Shown here: piece after piece, positions 8,475 to 15,236 of the stretch
Layout: each line of letters starts with the position of its first letter
Numbering within the stretch: the first letter of the stretch is position 1
Origin: Gallionella sp.
GTDB taxonomy: Bacteria; Pseudomonadota; Gammaproteobacteria; Burkholderiales; Gallionellaceae
DNA: 21,838 bases
NCBI GenBank assembly: GCA_025362155.1
Contig: JANYHX010000163.1
Coordinates: 1-21,838 of the forward strand
Direction of reading: 5' to 3'
Notes under the pieces: model-generated
Seen by the model: the letters and a program-made list of their open reading frames with translations, nothing else
Told to the model about the DNA's origin: nothing
The model's database searches: none
Made by a program: the position numbers and the translations under genes

Positions 8475-8847
8475 ATGAGCAATAAACAAATATTGAACGT
8501 GGCAATTTCTTCACCGGAGGAATCTTTGGCGCACTTCGCCAAGGTGTGGAACTCGGCTGCTGGGCGGCAAGAAAGTCAAGCCTTACAACGGTATCGGCTT
8601 CGAGAGCATCGCGCAGTTTGCGGCGGCACTGACTCCGCAACGCTGGCTGCTCATCAATGCGCTGAAGAGTATCGGCCCCACTTCGATTTACGCGCTGGCA
8701 AAGAAGCTCGGGCGGCATTACAAAAATGTACACACCGACGTTACCGCGCTGGTGCAGTTGGGCATCATCGAAAAGGATGCAGAGGGTAAAGTATTTGTGC
8801 CGTGGGATGAAATCGATGTGAATATGCCGCTGGTGCGGGCGGCTTGA
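8475..8847 (+). pseudogene. Frameshifted winged-helix DNA-binding protein, HVO_A0114-like (antitoxin type)
   Basis: Two reading frames together give one protein. The first (from ATG 8475, with gacaggagct as ribosome site) reads SNKQILNVAISSPEESLAHF and ends its homology at about AKVWNSAA. The next frame, from about 8557, continues LLGGKKVKPYNGIGFESIAQ and runs to TGA 8845-8847, including a helix-turn-helix region (about SIYALAKKLGRHYKNVHTD) and the family end VFVPWDEIDVNMP. Intact family members read straight through at this point, so a small indel near 8557-8562 has broken the gene. Relatives are putative DNA-binding antitoxins often paired with a DUF6516-type toxin; no such toxin is intact here. 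Family name is from memory of the motif pattern. Confidence 0.75.
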
Positions 8848-8923
8848 TACATGCAGTACGATTGAAAAATATTGTGAAGCCGACCTCTTTGACCTCCTTT
8901 GATCCTGAGCCAAAATAGCCCCC

Positions 8924-9331
8924 ATGACATTCCAAGATATTCTCAATTTCGCTAAGGAGTACCCATCCATACTCAACTTGGCCATCTTTTTTATCGGCCT
9001 ATATTTTGGCAATAAACAAGCCATTGAAAGAGACCGAAGGAAAGAGTTCAATGAAATATCCGAAGACGCTTTCATTGCGCTTAACAAACAAATAGAACAA
9101 CTCAAAGTCGGGTTGCCGGGTCAATGTGTTAGTGACTTTCTCCTCATTTACAACTACATTCCTTTTTACAAACGCTGGCTCTTTCGCAGGCATATTGAGA
9201 AATACAAAAATGCACAACAAGGCCTAAGTACATACCATGTAGAATCAGGAACCGTTACTTTCAATCAAGAGAAAATGGTTCAGCTTACTTCCTCAGCAAA
9301 AGTGTTGTTATGCTACCTAAAGCGATGTTAG
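8924..9331 (+). CDS. Small hypothetical protein with one membrane segment
   Basis: A 135-residue protein I do not recognise. One hydrophobic segment near the N-terminus (about residues 14-30, LNLAIFFIGLYFG) is followed by a charged stretch (KQAIERDRRKEF), suggesting a membrane anchor with the rest in the cytoplasm. The body contains a Lys/Tyr-rich region and no catalytic motif. Base composition is visibly more A+T-rich than in the flanking housekeeping genes, which points to horizontal acquisition. Its TAG stop lies inside an attC-like palindrome (9315-9401), as in integron gene cassettes. Start is uncertain, since the ribosome site is weak. It could be cassette cargo of unknown role. Confidence 0.6.
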   Translation: MTFQDILNFAKEYPSILNLAIFFIGLYFGNKQAIERDRRKEFNEISEDAFIALNKQIEQLKVGLPGQCVSDFLLIYNYIPFYKRWLFRRHIEKYKNAQQGLSTYHVESGTVTFNQEKMVQLTSSAKVLLCYLKRC

Positions 9332-9401
9332 AGCGGTCACCGTTCGCTACGCTCTCTGCTCACGCCCTAGCGGGATGCCGCTCAACTTGAAAACGTTAGG
9401 C
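9315..9401 (+). other. Candidate integron attC recombination site
   Basis: The right end is a consensus R' box GTTAGGC (9395-9401), and the next start codon lies 6 bases later, as in gene cassettes. The left end acctaaa (9315-9321) fits RYYYAAC except for its last base. Between them an inverted pair GTTAGAGCGG / CCGCTCAAC (9327-9336 and 9378-9386) pairs with a single extra base, like the bulge in attC stems, and an inner pair CGCTA/TAGCG (9345-9349 and 9368-9372) extends the hairpin. The length of 87 bases is in the normal attC range. No integrase gene is in the window. Confidence 0.55.
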
Positions 9402-9407
9402 ATACCG

Positions 9408-10235
9408 ATGAATAAGGCACTACACATACTTGCGGGGAATTCAGCTCATGTAGATGATCTCGCCGCGGCTTGGGAAACCTCTGGAAAGGCGAACCGCAGT
9501 GTTCCAATGGCTGCTGCAACAGGAGACAACTTTCTTCTTTTCGACTTTGACTCCCTAGCATTCGCTGCATGCGGGGAAATTGCCTCCGATGCGGCGCGTG
9601 ATCCTGATGAAGACCCAAAATATTACTTCTCTGCTCTCAAGTTTTACACGTTCTTTGACATTGACAATAGTGTTTCGCGCATGCACGTAGTCGAAGCTCA
9701 CCAGACATGGCTTACCGACTTTCCTGAATGGAAGTGGATTCAACAGCCTACCCAGGGGCGTCGCCCAGGCTACGCATATAACGCCAAAGTACCCGATGCA
9801 ATTAGCGAAGAACTTTGGGGGTTTGTGCTTGATGCTGTCTTCGGGGCAGAGTGGCACAATCGCGCTCCAGAACTCTGGAATGAAGAGCACCCAGAGGATG
9901 ACACGCAACATTTCTACAACAAAGTATCTCAATCTCTACATGATAGCCACTCGTCAAGACAAGATCGTTTAGCAACTGCCCAAAAAATACCTGATTGCAT
10001 TTCCATTACATCGACTTCATTTCGACGCAATCCAGATGTTGTCGCTGAGGTTTTACTGAGGGCGAACGGAAAATGCGAGGGCTGTCTTCAACCAGCCCCA
10101 TTCGCGCGTGCATCTGATGGGACACCATACCTTGAAGTGCATCATCGTGTCAGGCTTGCAGCGGGCGGCGAGGACACTGTAGCCAATGCTATTGCCTTAT
10201 GCCCCAATTGTCATCGTGCAGCACACTATGCCTAA
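9408..10235 (+). CDS. HNH-endonuclease domain protein, probable gene cassette cargo
   Basis: A 275-residue protein ending in a zinc-stabilised HNH nuclease domain: CEGC (223-226), EVHH (243-246, with the catalytic His) and CPNCH (265-269). The first about 210 residues are acidic, rich in aromatic residues, and match no family I can name; they may recognise substrate. Such proteins act as restriction, defence or homing nucleases, but the target cannot be inferred here. ATG 9408 is preferred over ATG 9375, because the latter begins inside the attC-like palindrome, while 9408 follows the GTTAGGC box by 6 bases. The TAA stop is embedded in a GCCTAAC box (10230-10236), another cassette hallmark. 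Confidence 0.75.
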   Translation: MNKALHILAGNSAHVDDLAAAWETSGKANRSVPMAAATGDNFLLFDFDSLAFAACGEIASDAARDPDEDPKYYFSALKFYTFFDIDNSVSRMHVVEAHQTWLTDFPEWKWIQQPTQGRRPGYAYNAKVPDAISEELWGFVLDAVFGAEWHNRAPELWNEEHPEDDTQHFYNKVSQSLHDSHSSRQDRLATAQKIPDCISITSTSFRRNPDVVAEVLLRANGKCEGCLQPAPFARASDGTPYLEVHHRVRLAAGGEDTVANAIALCPNCHRAAHYA

Positions 10236-10294
10236 CCCGGCACAGTCAAGTGGGACGTGCCGCAAGCGGCACGCCTCTTACCTTTACATTATTC
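10230..10294 (+). other. Candidate attC site at the 3' end of the HNH gene, degenerate right box
   Basis: A perfect R'' box GCCTAAC (10230-10236) contains the HNH stop codon. It is followed by a tcaag L''-like element and a perfect 8-bp hairpin cgtgccgc-aa-gcggcacg (about 10256-10273), then cctcttacctttac. The expected right box GTTRRRY is replaced by attattc (10288-10294), which runs directly into a relic of the rep 3' end. The layout suggests an attC that recombined at, or decayed against, a non-canonical target. Confidence 0.5.
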
Positions 10295-10341
10295 TGCCAC
10301 CTGCTTATTCAGCATCGACTTCAACCTCGCCAGCTTATCCA
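10289..10341 (-). pseudogene. Diverged duplicate of the rep 3' end (last codons)
   Basis: On the reverse strand this reads DKLARLKSMLNKQVAE-stop, against DKLAKLKAMLNKPVTE-stop at the end of the intact rep gene. At DNA level 44 of 53 positions agree with 10997-11049, and similarity stops abruptly beyond 10341. Most differences are silent or conservative, as expected for an orthologue from a related strain rather than a recent duplication. The two copies bracket the addiction module. Confidence 0.75.
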
Positions 10342-10436
10342 GGAATCGATAAGGAGCGGTAGTCGAATAAAATTTCGGGCATATGTTCAGCATACATTTG
10401 TTAGAATAATCATCACTTCAAACTTAGAGGCGCGAC

Positions 10437-10646
10437 ATGTTAAACATAGAAAATCTGACACGCACGGAGAAGTTGCGCATGATGGAAGAAATTTGGGATG
10501 ATTTGTCGCATGATTCGGAAACGCTTTCATCCCCGGAATGGCACGCGCAAGCGTTGAAGGATACCGAGCGTGCCCTAGCTGAAAACCGGACGCATTTTGT
10601 TTCCTGGGATGCCGCTAAGAAGATGCTCCGCAACAGCACTCCATGA
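10437..10646 (+). CDS. Addiction module antitoxin (CHP02574 family)
   Basis: A 69-residue acidic protein with the family pattern of putative addiction-module components: LTRTEKLRMMEEIWDDL near the N-terminus and SPEWHAQALKDTERAL in the middle, ending in a Trp-containing tail (FVSWDAAKKML). Family members pair with RelE/ParE-fold toxins, neutralise them by direct binding and usually repress their own operon. An agagg ribosome site (10426-10430) supports ATG 10437. The stop overlaps the toxin start as ATGA. The pair lies between two copies of the rep 3' end, consistent with an acquired module. Confidence 0.85.
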   Translation: MLNIENLTRTEKLRMMEEIWDDLSHDSETLSSPEWHAQALKDTERALAENRTHFVSWDAAKKMLRNSTP

Positions 10647-10936
10647 AAATCGAGGTTCTGAGTATCGCATTGGTTGATATTCAGTCCGGCCAGAATTTTT
10701 ACGAGCAGCAACAGGAAGGATTAGGCGCCTACTTTCTGGATTCTCTATTTTCCGACATTGATGCGCTTTTGCTTTACGCAGGGATACACCAACAGTTTTT
10801 TGGTTATTACCGCGCCCTCTCGAAACGATTTCCCTATGCAATTTACTACCAAGTGAATGAGGAAGTCATTCAGGTGTGGCGCGTATTGGACTGCCGACAA
10901 AAACCATCACACATAGCGGTTGCGCTACGCCCTTAA
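10643..10936 (+). CDS. RelE/ParE-family toxin
   Basis: A 97-residue protein with the RelE/ParE fold pattern: an early helical part (DIQSGQNFYEQQQEGLGAYF), a central PYAIYYQVNEEVIQVWRVLDCR strand region and a C-terminal basic end. ParE-type members poison DNA gyrase and RelE-type members cleave mRNA on the ribosome. This subgroup, paired with CHP02574 antitoxins, is usually annotated as ParE-like, but activity cannot be read from the sequence. It is translationally coupled to the antitoxin upstream and convergent with rep. It looks full length, so the module is probably functional. Confidence 0.85.
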   Translation: MKIEVLSIALVDIQSGQNFYEQQQEGLGAYFLDSLFSDIDALLLYAGIHQQFFGYYRALSKRFPYAIYYQVNEEVIQVWRVLDCRQKPSHIAVALRP

Positions 10937-10944
10937 CCAAGGGT

Positions 10945-10987
10945 ATTTGAAGAATACTTGCCCCGCTTGCCTTCGCCGTCTTCAAAT
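10945..10987. terminator. Candidate stem-loop between the toxin gene and rep
   Basis: Perfect 9-bp inverted repeat atttgaaga (10945-10953) and tcttcaaat (10979-10987), separated by 25 bases, lies between the convergent toxin and rep genes. The stem is A+T-rich and has no clear T-run, so it is only a weak candidate for a bidirectional terminator. Confidence 0.3.
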
Positions 10988-10996
10988 TATTAAGCG

Positions 10997-12994
10997 TTAT
11001 TCTGTTACCGGTTTATTCAACATCGCCTTCAATTTCGCCAGCTTGTCCATGCCTTCATTTTTAGTCACAGTGGGCACCGCATCTGCGTGGCCGCCCGCAT
11101 AGACTAATTCATCTTCCGGCATTTCCTCAATGAAACGGCTAGGCTCGCAGGGTATCCAGTCCTTACCGCGTTTGCGGCGGTTGCAGTAACTGATTTGCAG
11201 GCTGCGCTCGGCGCGGGTGATGCCGACGTACATCAGGCGGCGCTCTTCTTCGATTTGTTTTTCGTCGCTGTCACGGAACGGCAGGATGTCTTCTTCCGCG
11301 CCGATGATGAACACGTGCGGGAATTCCAGACCCTTGGCGGCATGCAGCGTGGAAAGCGAGACGGCATCCGGCTCCTGGTCTTTGCCTTCCAGCATGTTGA
11401 TCAGCGCAATAGTCTGCACCATGGCGATCAATGATTTTTCATCCGCTTCGGCTTTGCGCTTGAGCCAGCCGATGAAATCTTCAACGTTCTTCCACTTGCT
11501 CTCGGCCTGGCGCGGATCATGTGAGTCATAAAGCCAGGTTTCATAGTTGATGGCGCGCAGTAATTCGTCCAACAATTCGCCACAGGACTCTTTATCGGCG
11601 CGATCCTGGATGCGGTTGATGAAGTTGCAGAACAGCATCAATTCTTCATATTGACGCGGCTGCACCTCATGTTCGACCTGTGCTTCAAATGCCGCCTCGA
11701 ACAGGCTGATATGGCGCTCTCCGGCGTAACTGCCGAGCTTTTCCAGTGTGGTGTTACCGATGCCGCGCTTCGGTGTAGTGATAGCGCGAATGAAAGCCGG
11801 ATCATCGTCCGGGTTGGCGATGAGCCTCAAATAGGCGGTGATGTCCTTGATCTCAGCGCGATCAAAGAATGATGTGCCGCCGCTGACGGTATAGGGCACA
11901 CGCTGGGCGCGCAGCTGTTCTTCGAATGCCCGCGACAGGTGATTGCTGCGATACAGGATCGCGTAATCGGAATATTTGGTGCGATGCTCGAACTTGTGCG
12001 ACATCAACTTCATCACCACACTCTCGGCCTCGTGTTCATCATCGCGCGCTGCATAAATACGAATCGCATCACCAATGCCATGATCACTCCATAAATTTTT
12101 CTCGAACACCTTGGTGTTGTGATTGATCAAATGATTCGCCACCTTGAGAATACGTTGCGAAGAGCGGTAGTTCTGCTCCAGCTTGATGACGTGCAGCTTA
12201 GGATAGTCGTCGCGCAGATTGTGCAGATTCGCTATGCTCGCGCCTCGCCAGGCGTAGATCGCTTGGTCGTCATCGCCCACCACAGTCAGCGCGGCGCGCA
12301 TGTCGGCCAGCAGCTTGATTAACTGGTACTGGCAATCGTTGGTGTCCTGATATTCATCCACCAATAGATATCGCAACTTTAATTGCCAGCGCAGCAACGC
12401 TTCGGGATGCTGCTTGAACAGCACTACCGGCAGATGGATCAGGTCGTCAAAGTCCACTGCCTGATAGGCGCGCAATGTTTCCTGATAGCGCGAATAAATG
12501 CGCGCATGCATTTTTGCTTCGTCACTGTCGGCATTTTGAATAGCTTGTTCCGGCGAAACGAATGCGGATTTCCAATTTGAAATTTGCGTCTGCATGTCTC
12601 GGATTTCCTGCTTGTCAGCGGAATTGCTCAACTCGCCGAATATCTTCCAAGTGTCGCTGCTATCGAAGATCGAGAACTGCGGTTTGTAGCCCAACAGTTT
12701 GGCCTCGGCGCGCAGAATGTTCATGCCCAGTGAATGAAAAGTGCTCACCACCAGACCCTTGGTATTGGTGTTTTTCAACAGATCACCGACGCGCGCACGC
12801 ATTTCATTAGCCGCCTTGTTGGTAAACGTGATAGCCGCGATATTGCGTGGCTCGTAGCCACATTGCTCGATCAAATACGCGATCTTGTGGGTGATCACGC
12901 GGGTCTTGCCGCTGCCCGCACCGGCCAGCACCAGCAAAGGGCCGTCGAGGTGCGTAACGGCTTCGCGTTGCACTGCATTGAGCTTGTTTAACAT
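10997..12994 (-). CDS. rep: ATP-dependent DNA helicase Rep (UvrD/PcrA superfamily 1A)
   Basis: A 665-residue 3'-5' helicase that helps replication forks pass protein roadblocks and restart. Superfamily 1 motifs are in order: Walker A GAGSGKT (25-31, Lys30), TFTNKAANEMR (Ia), Walker B DEYQDTN from Asp213, GDDDQAIYAWRGA (III), QNYRS (IV), and the C-terminal LSTLHAAKGLEFPHVF (V) and LMYVGITRAERSL (VI). The length is close to E. coli Rep (about 670). Start ATG 12994 gives the usual LNKLNAVQREAV N-terminus. The gene lies 105 bases downstream of the histidine kinase on the same strand and is convergent with the toxin module. A diverged copy of its last codons lies at 10289-10341. Confidence 0.95.
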   Translation of the reverse strand: MLNKLNAVQREAVTHLDGPLLVLAGAGSGKTRVITHKIAYLIEQCGYEPRNIAAITFTNKAANEMRARVGDLLKNTNTKGLVVSTFHSLGMNILRAEAKLLGYKPQFSIFDSSDTWKIFGELSNSADKQEIRDMQTQISNWKSAFVSPEQAIQNADSDEAKMHARIYSRYQETLRAYQAVDFDDLIHLPVVLFKQHPEALLRWQLKLRYLLVDEYQDTNDCQYQLIKLLADMRAALTVVGDDDQAIYAWRGASIANLHNLRDDYPKLHVIKLEQNYRSSQRILKVANHLINHNTKVFEKNLWSDHGIGDAIRIYAARDDEHEAESVVMKLMSHKFEHRTKYSDYAILYRSNHLSRAFEEQLRAQRVPYTVSGGTSFFDRAEIKDITAYLRLIANPDDDPAFIRAITTPKRGIGNTTLEKLGSYAGERHISLFEAAFEAQVEHEVQPRQYEELMLFCNFINRIQDRADKESCGELLDELLRAINYETWLYDSHDPRQAESKWKNVEDFIGWLKRKAEADEKSLIAMVQTIALINMLEGKDQEPDAVSLSTLHAAKGLEFPHVFIIGAEEDILPFRDSDEKQIEEERRLMYVGITRAERSLQISYCNRRKRGKDWIPCEPSRFIEEMPEDELVYAGGHADAVPTVTKNEGMDKLAKLKAMLNKPVTE

Positions 12995-13099
12995 TTGGAG
13001 ATACTGGCGGAAGAGGTGTTGCGCAAGGTTGTTATGATACCAAAGCTATTGGCCTGCGGCGAACAGATGTCGCCGTCCAAGTAATGAGGTGGCCAGCAA

Positions 13100-14476
13100 T
13101 TACTTGGCTATCTTCTGTGACAAAAAATCAATTTTTCGCGGGAAGGTTACGCGAAATAATGCTCCTCCCAAAGTTGCCCCTGTTTCAATAACGATGGATG
13201 CGTTATGGTTATGAACAATTTCACTTACGATGGCTAATCCTAGTCCGCAGCCGTCTACCCCCGAGGTATCCAGCCTGTAAAAACGTTCGAATATCCGTTC
13301 CTGTCCTTCTGTTGGAATTCCCGGTCCGCTATCTTCAACTTCCCACGTTATATGGCTGGCTGTGCTGCTACACCGAACCGTAACTACTCCCTCAGAGGGT
13401 GTGTAGCGCAGCGCATTATCTATCAGATTGTTAGTTAATTCTTCCAGCCAAACTGGGTCCCCGTCTACCTCTGCTACGTTCAGCTCAAAGCCGAGATCAA
13501 TGCGGCGCTGCATGGCCAAAGGCATCCAGCGATCTGCTGCATTCCTAGTCAATTCAGCGAGATCAATCTTGGACAAATGCATCTGTTGCGGTTCAAGGCG
13601 ATTCAATGTCAAAAGCTGATGCGCTAAATGGGTAATCCTGCGTGTTCCCGCAACAATTTTTTCGAGGTATTCGCCTGGATCAGGGGAACGCAAAGCCATC
13701 TCCGCTTCGGCTTGTAATGCCGCAATGGGGGTACGTAACTGATGTGATGCATCTGCCACAAAATTCCGTTTTGCATCAAGGGCTGCGGAAAGGCGAACCA
13801 ACAATTCATTCACTTCTGAAAAGATGGGGTAAATTTCTACTGGAATATCATTCAAGGGTAACTGGCTCAAATCAGTATGAGTGCGCCGCACCAATTCTTC
13901 TCGCAGTGGCTGAATGGTTGCCAGCGCGTTACGAACACTTCTGCGTATCATGAAAATAGCTGCGATTATCAAAAGAACTTCTGGCACTAACATGGCCAAT
14001 AAAATTTCACTGACCAATCGATCTCTTTTTAATTTTGTTTCTGCAGATAGAACGACGAAGGGAATTCCATGGTATTCATTAAATAAGGCTGCAACACGTA
14101 CTGGTTTGCCATTGAACACGCCGTCATAATAGAGCTTGTCATTTCCCAGTGGTTTATTAGCGTGTGGCAGTCCGGTATCGCCTGCTACGATCTCCCCACT
14201 GGAATCAACTACTGCATAAAATATCTGGTCATAGCCATCGGTAAGAAGAATTTCTTTAGCGACCACGGGTAATTCCAAATGCACACGACCATCCTGCAAA
14301 TCCACGTGAGCGGCAATAGCCAAGGCAGAGTCCATTAACGCGCGATCATAGGCCACGGTCGCTGCCTGGTGAGCAACAAAATAGGCGACGCCCCCTCCAG
14401 ACACGAGGATCGCTACCATCAGCGGTAGCAACCCTTGCAGCAGTTTTCGCGCAAGACTGAGTTTCTTAAGTCTCAT
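13100..14476 (-). CDS. Sensor histidine kinase with 2CSK_N-type sensor region (TctE/QseC-like)
   Basis: A 458-residue inner-membrane kinase. TM1 is at about residues 12-34, a periplasmic sensor of about 120 residues resembles the 2CSK_N domain (ALAIAAHVDLQDGRV; YAVVDSSGEIVAGDTGL), and TM2 is at about 158-178. A HAMP-like linker follows, then the H-box ASHQLRTPIAAL with His245, the N-box NLIDNAL with Asn354, DSGPGIP, and CGLGLAIVSEI. ATG 14476 overlaps the stop of the upstream regulator, so the pair is translationally coupled; an upstream in-frame start at 14497 is less likely. The cognate partner is the OmpR-type regulator encoded just before. The divergent RND efflux operon suggests the sensed signal is linked to the pump's substrate (inference). 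Confidence 0.9.
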   Translation of the reverse strand: MRLKKLSLARKLLQGLLPLMVAILVSGGGVAYFVAHQAATVAYDRALMDSALAIAAHVDLQDGRVHLELPVVAKEILLTDGYDQIFYAVVDSSGEIVAGDTGLPHANKPLGNDKLYYDGVFNGKPVRVAALFNEYHGIPFVVLSAETKLKRDRLVSEILLAMLVPEVLLIIAAIFMIRRSVRNALATIQPLREELVRRTHTDLSQLPLNDIPVEIYPIFSEVNELLVRLSAALDAKRNFVADASHQLRTPIAALQAEAEMALRSPDPGEYLEKIVAGTRRITHLAHQLLTLNRLEPQQMHLSKIDLAELTRNAADRWMPLAMQRRIDLGFELNVAEVDGDPVWLEELTNNLIDNALRYTPSEGVVTVRCSSTASHITWEVEDSGPGIPTEGQERIFERFYRLDTSGVDGCGLGLAIVSEIVHNHNASIVIETGATLGGALFRVTFPRKIDFLSQKIAK

Positions 14477-15140
14477 CAGTTCCCAAACTATAACCAAGAC
14501 CGCGCACCGTGCGTATGGTCACACCGGATCCTTCCAGTTTTGCGCGTAACCTGGAAATAACTTTCTCCACTGCATTTACTGAATTTATGTCGTCCTGCCA
14601 GCCATAGAGCGCTTGCAACAGCTGTTCCTTGGTGACAATACGGCGAGCGCGAATAGCGATATATTCCAATGCTGCCAACTCCTTGACACTTAATTCGAGC
14701 GGACGATCATTCACCATGGCACGATGACCGGCAGTCTCAATACGCAATGCACCGATAATTATTTCCGGGTCAGCAATGCCATGACTACGGCGTATCAGGG
14801 AACGAATGCGCGCTTCAAGTTCGTTCAGCGCAATCGGTTTGACCACATAGTCGTCCGCCCCCAAATCGAGAAGGCGCACACGTTCGTCCACGGCCTCCCG
14901 GGCGGACAAGACCAGTACAGGCACATGTTTGCCAGATGCGCGTAAACGTCGCAGCACTTCCCCTCCATCTGCATCCGGCAGGCCAAGGTCCAGCAACACA
15001 ACATCATAGTTCTGGCCTGTCAGCCAGTTGTCTGCTTCACGCTTATTTTGAGCCCAATCGATCACGTAGCCTACCTGCTGGAGCGCGCGACAAATTACAT
15101 CCGCCAGGGGATGGTTATCTTCAACTAACAGCAAGCGCAT
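14466..15140 (-). CDS. OmpR/PhoB-type response regulator (QseB/TctD-like)
   Basis: A 224-residue two-domain regulator. The receiver domain has the acidic pair Glu7/Asp8, phospho-acceptor Asp51 in LLDLGLPDADG, the switch Ser79 and Lys101 in VVKPI. The C-terminal winged helix (about 125-222) shows the family pattern LELSVKELAALEYIA and VISRLRAKLEGSGVTIRTVRGLGYSL. It is encoded first in a two-gene operon with the histidine kinase and divergent from the efflux operon by only 96 bases, so it very likely controls that operon and itself. A pair of direct repeats immediately upstream of its start could be its binding site. Confidence 0.92.
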   Translation of the reverse strand: MRLLLVEDNHPLADVICRALQQVGYVIDWAQNKREADNWLTGQNYDVVLLDLGLPDADGGEVLRRLRASGKHVPVLVLSAREAVDERVRLLDLGADDYVVKPIALNELEARIRSLIRRSHGIADPEIIIGALRIETAGHRAMVNDRPLELSVKELAALEYIAIRARRIVTKEQLLQALYGWQDDINSVNAVEKVISRLRAKLEGSGVTIRTVRGLGYSLGTDET

Positions 15141-15143
15141 GAG

Positions 15144-15161
15144 TGGTCAGGAAATGGTCAG
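15144..15161. promoter_or_regulatory. Candidate regulator box: direct repeat TGGTCAG, 11-bp period
   Basis: TGGTCAG occurs at 15144-15150 and again at 15155-15161. The 11-bp period is about one helical turn, the arrangement OmpR-type regulators usually bind. The site lies 4-21 bases upstream of the regulator's start codon, where a ribosome site would be expected but none is visible. Binding has not been shown; this is inferred from geometry. Confidence 0.4.
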
Positions 15162-15194
15162 CAAGAGTATTCATGATAGCAACTTCAATTATGG

Positions 15195-15210
15195 AAGGGT
15201 ACTAACCCTT
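15195..15210. promoter_or_regulatory. Inverted repeat in the divergent intergenic region
   Basis: AAGGGT-acta-ACCCTT is a perfect 6-bp inverted repeat, 27 bases before the efflux operon start. It could be an operator for a dimeric repressor or a small hairpin in the leader. The 96-base intergenic region holds both this and the direct repeat at 15144-15161. Confidence 0.35.
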
Positions 15211-15236
15211 AATGCAATCCACCTTATTTATTAATT

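Noticed and set aside
8266-9105. 279-residue open frame on the reverse strand
   Set aside because: It spans the MITE, the frameshifted helix-turn-helix gene and the start of the next gene, with no family pattern. It is an antisense shadow.
9375-9410. ATG 9375 as the start of the HNH protein
   Set aside because: It lies inside the palindrome with no ribosome site; ATG 9408 directly follows the GTTAGGC box as in cassettes.
10400-10406. gttagaa as the missing right box of the second attC-like site
   Set aside because: The last base is not a pyrimidine, no paired L' element precedes it, and the rep relic lies between it and the rest of the site.
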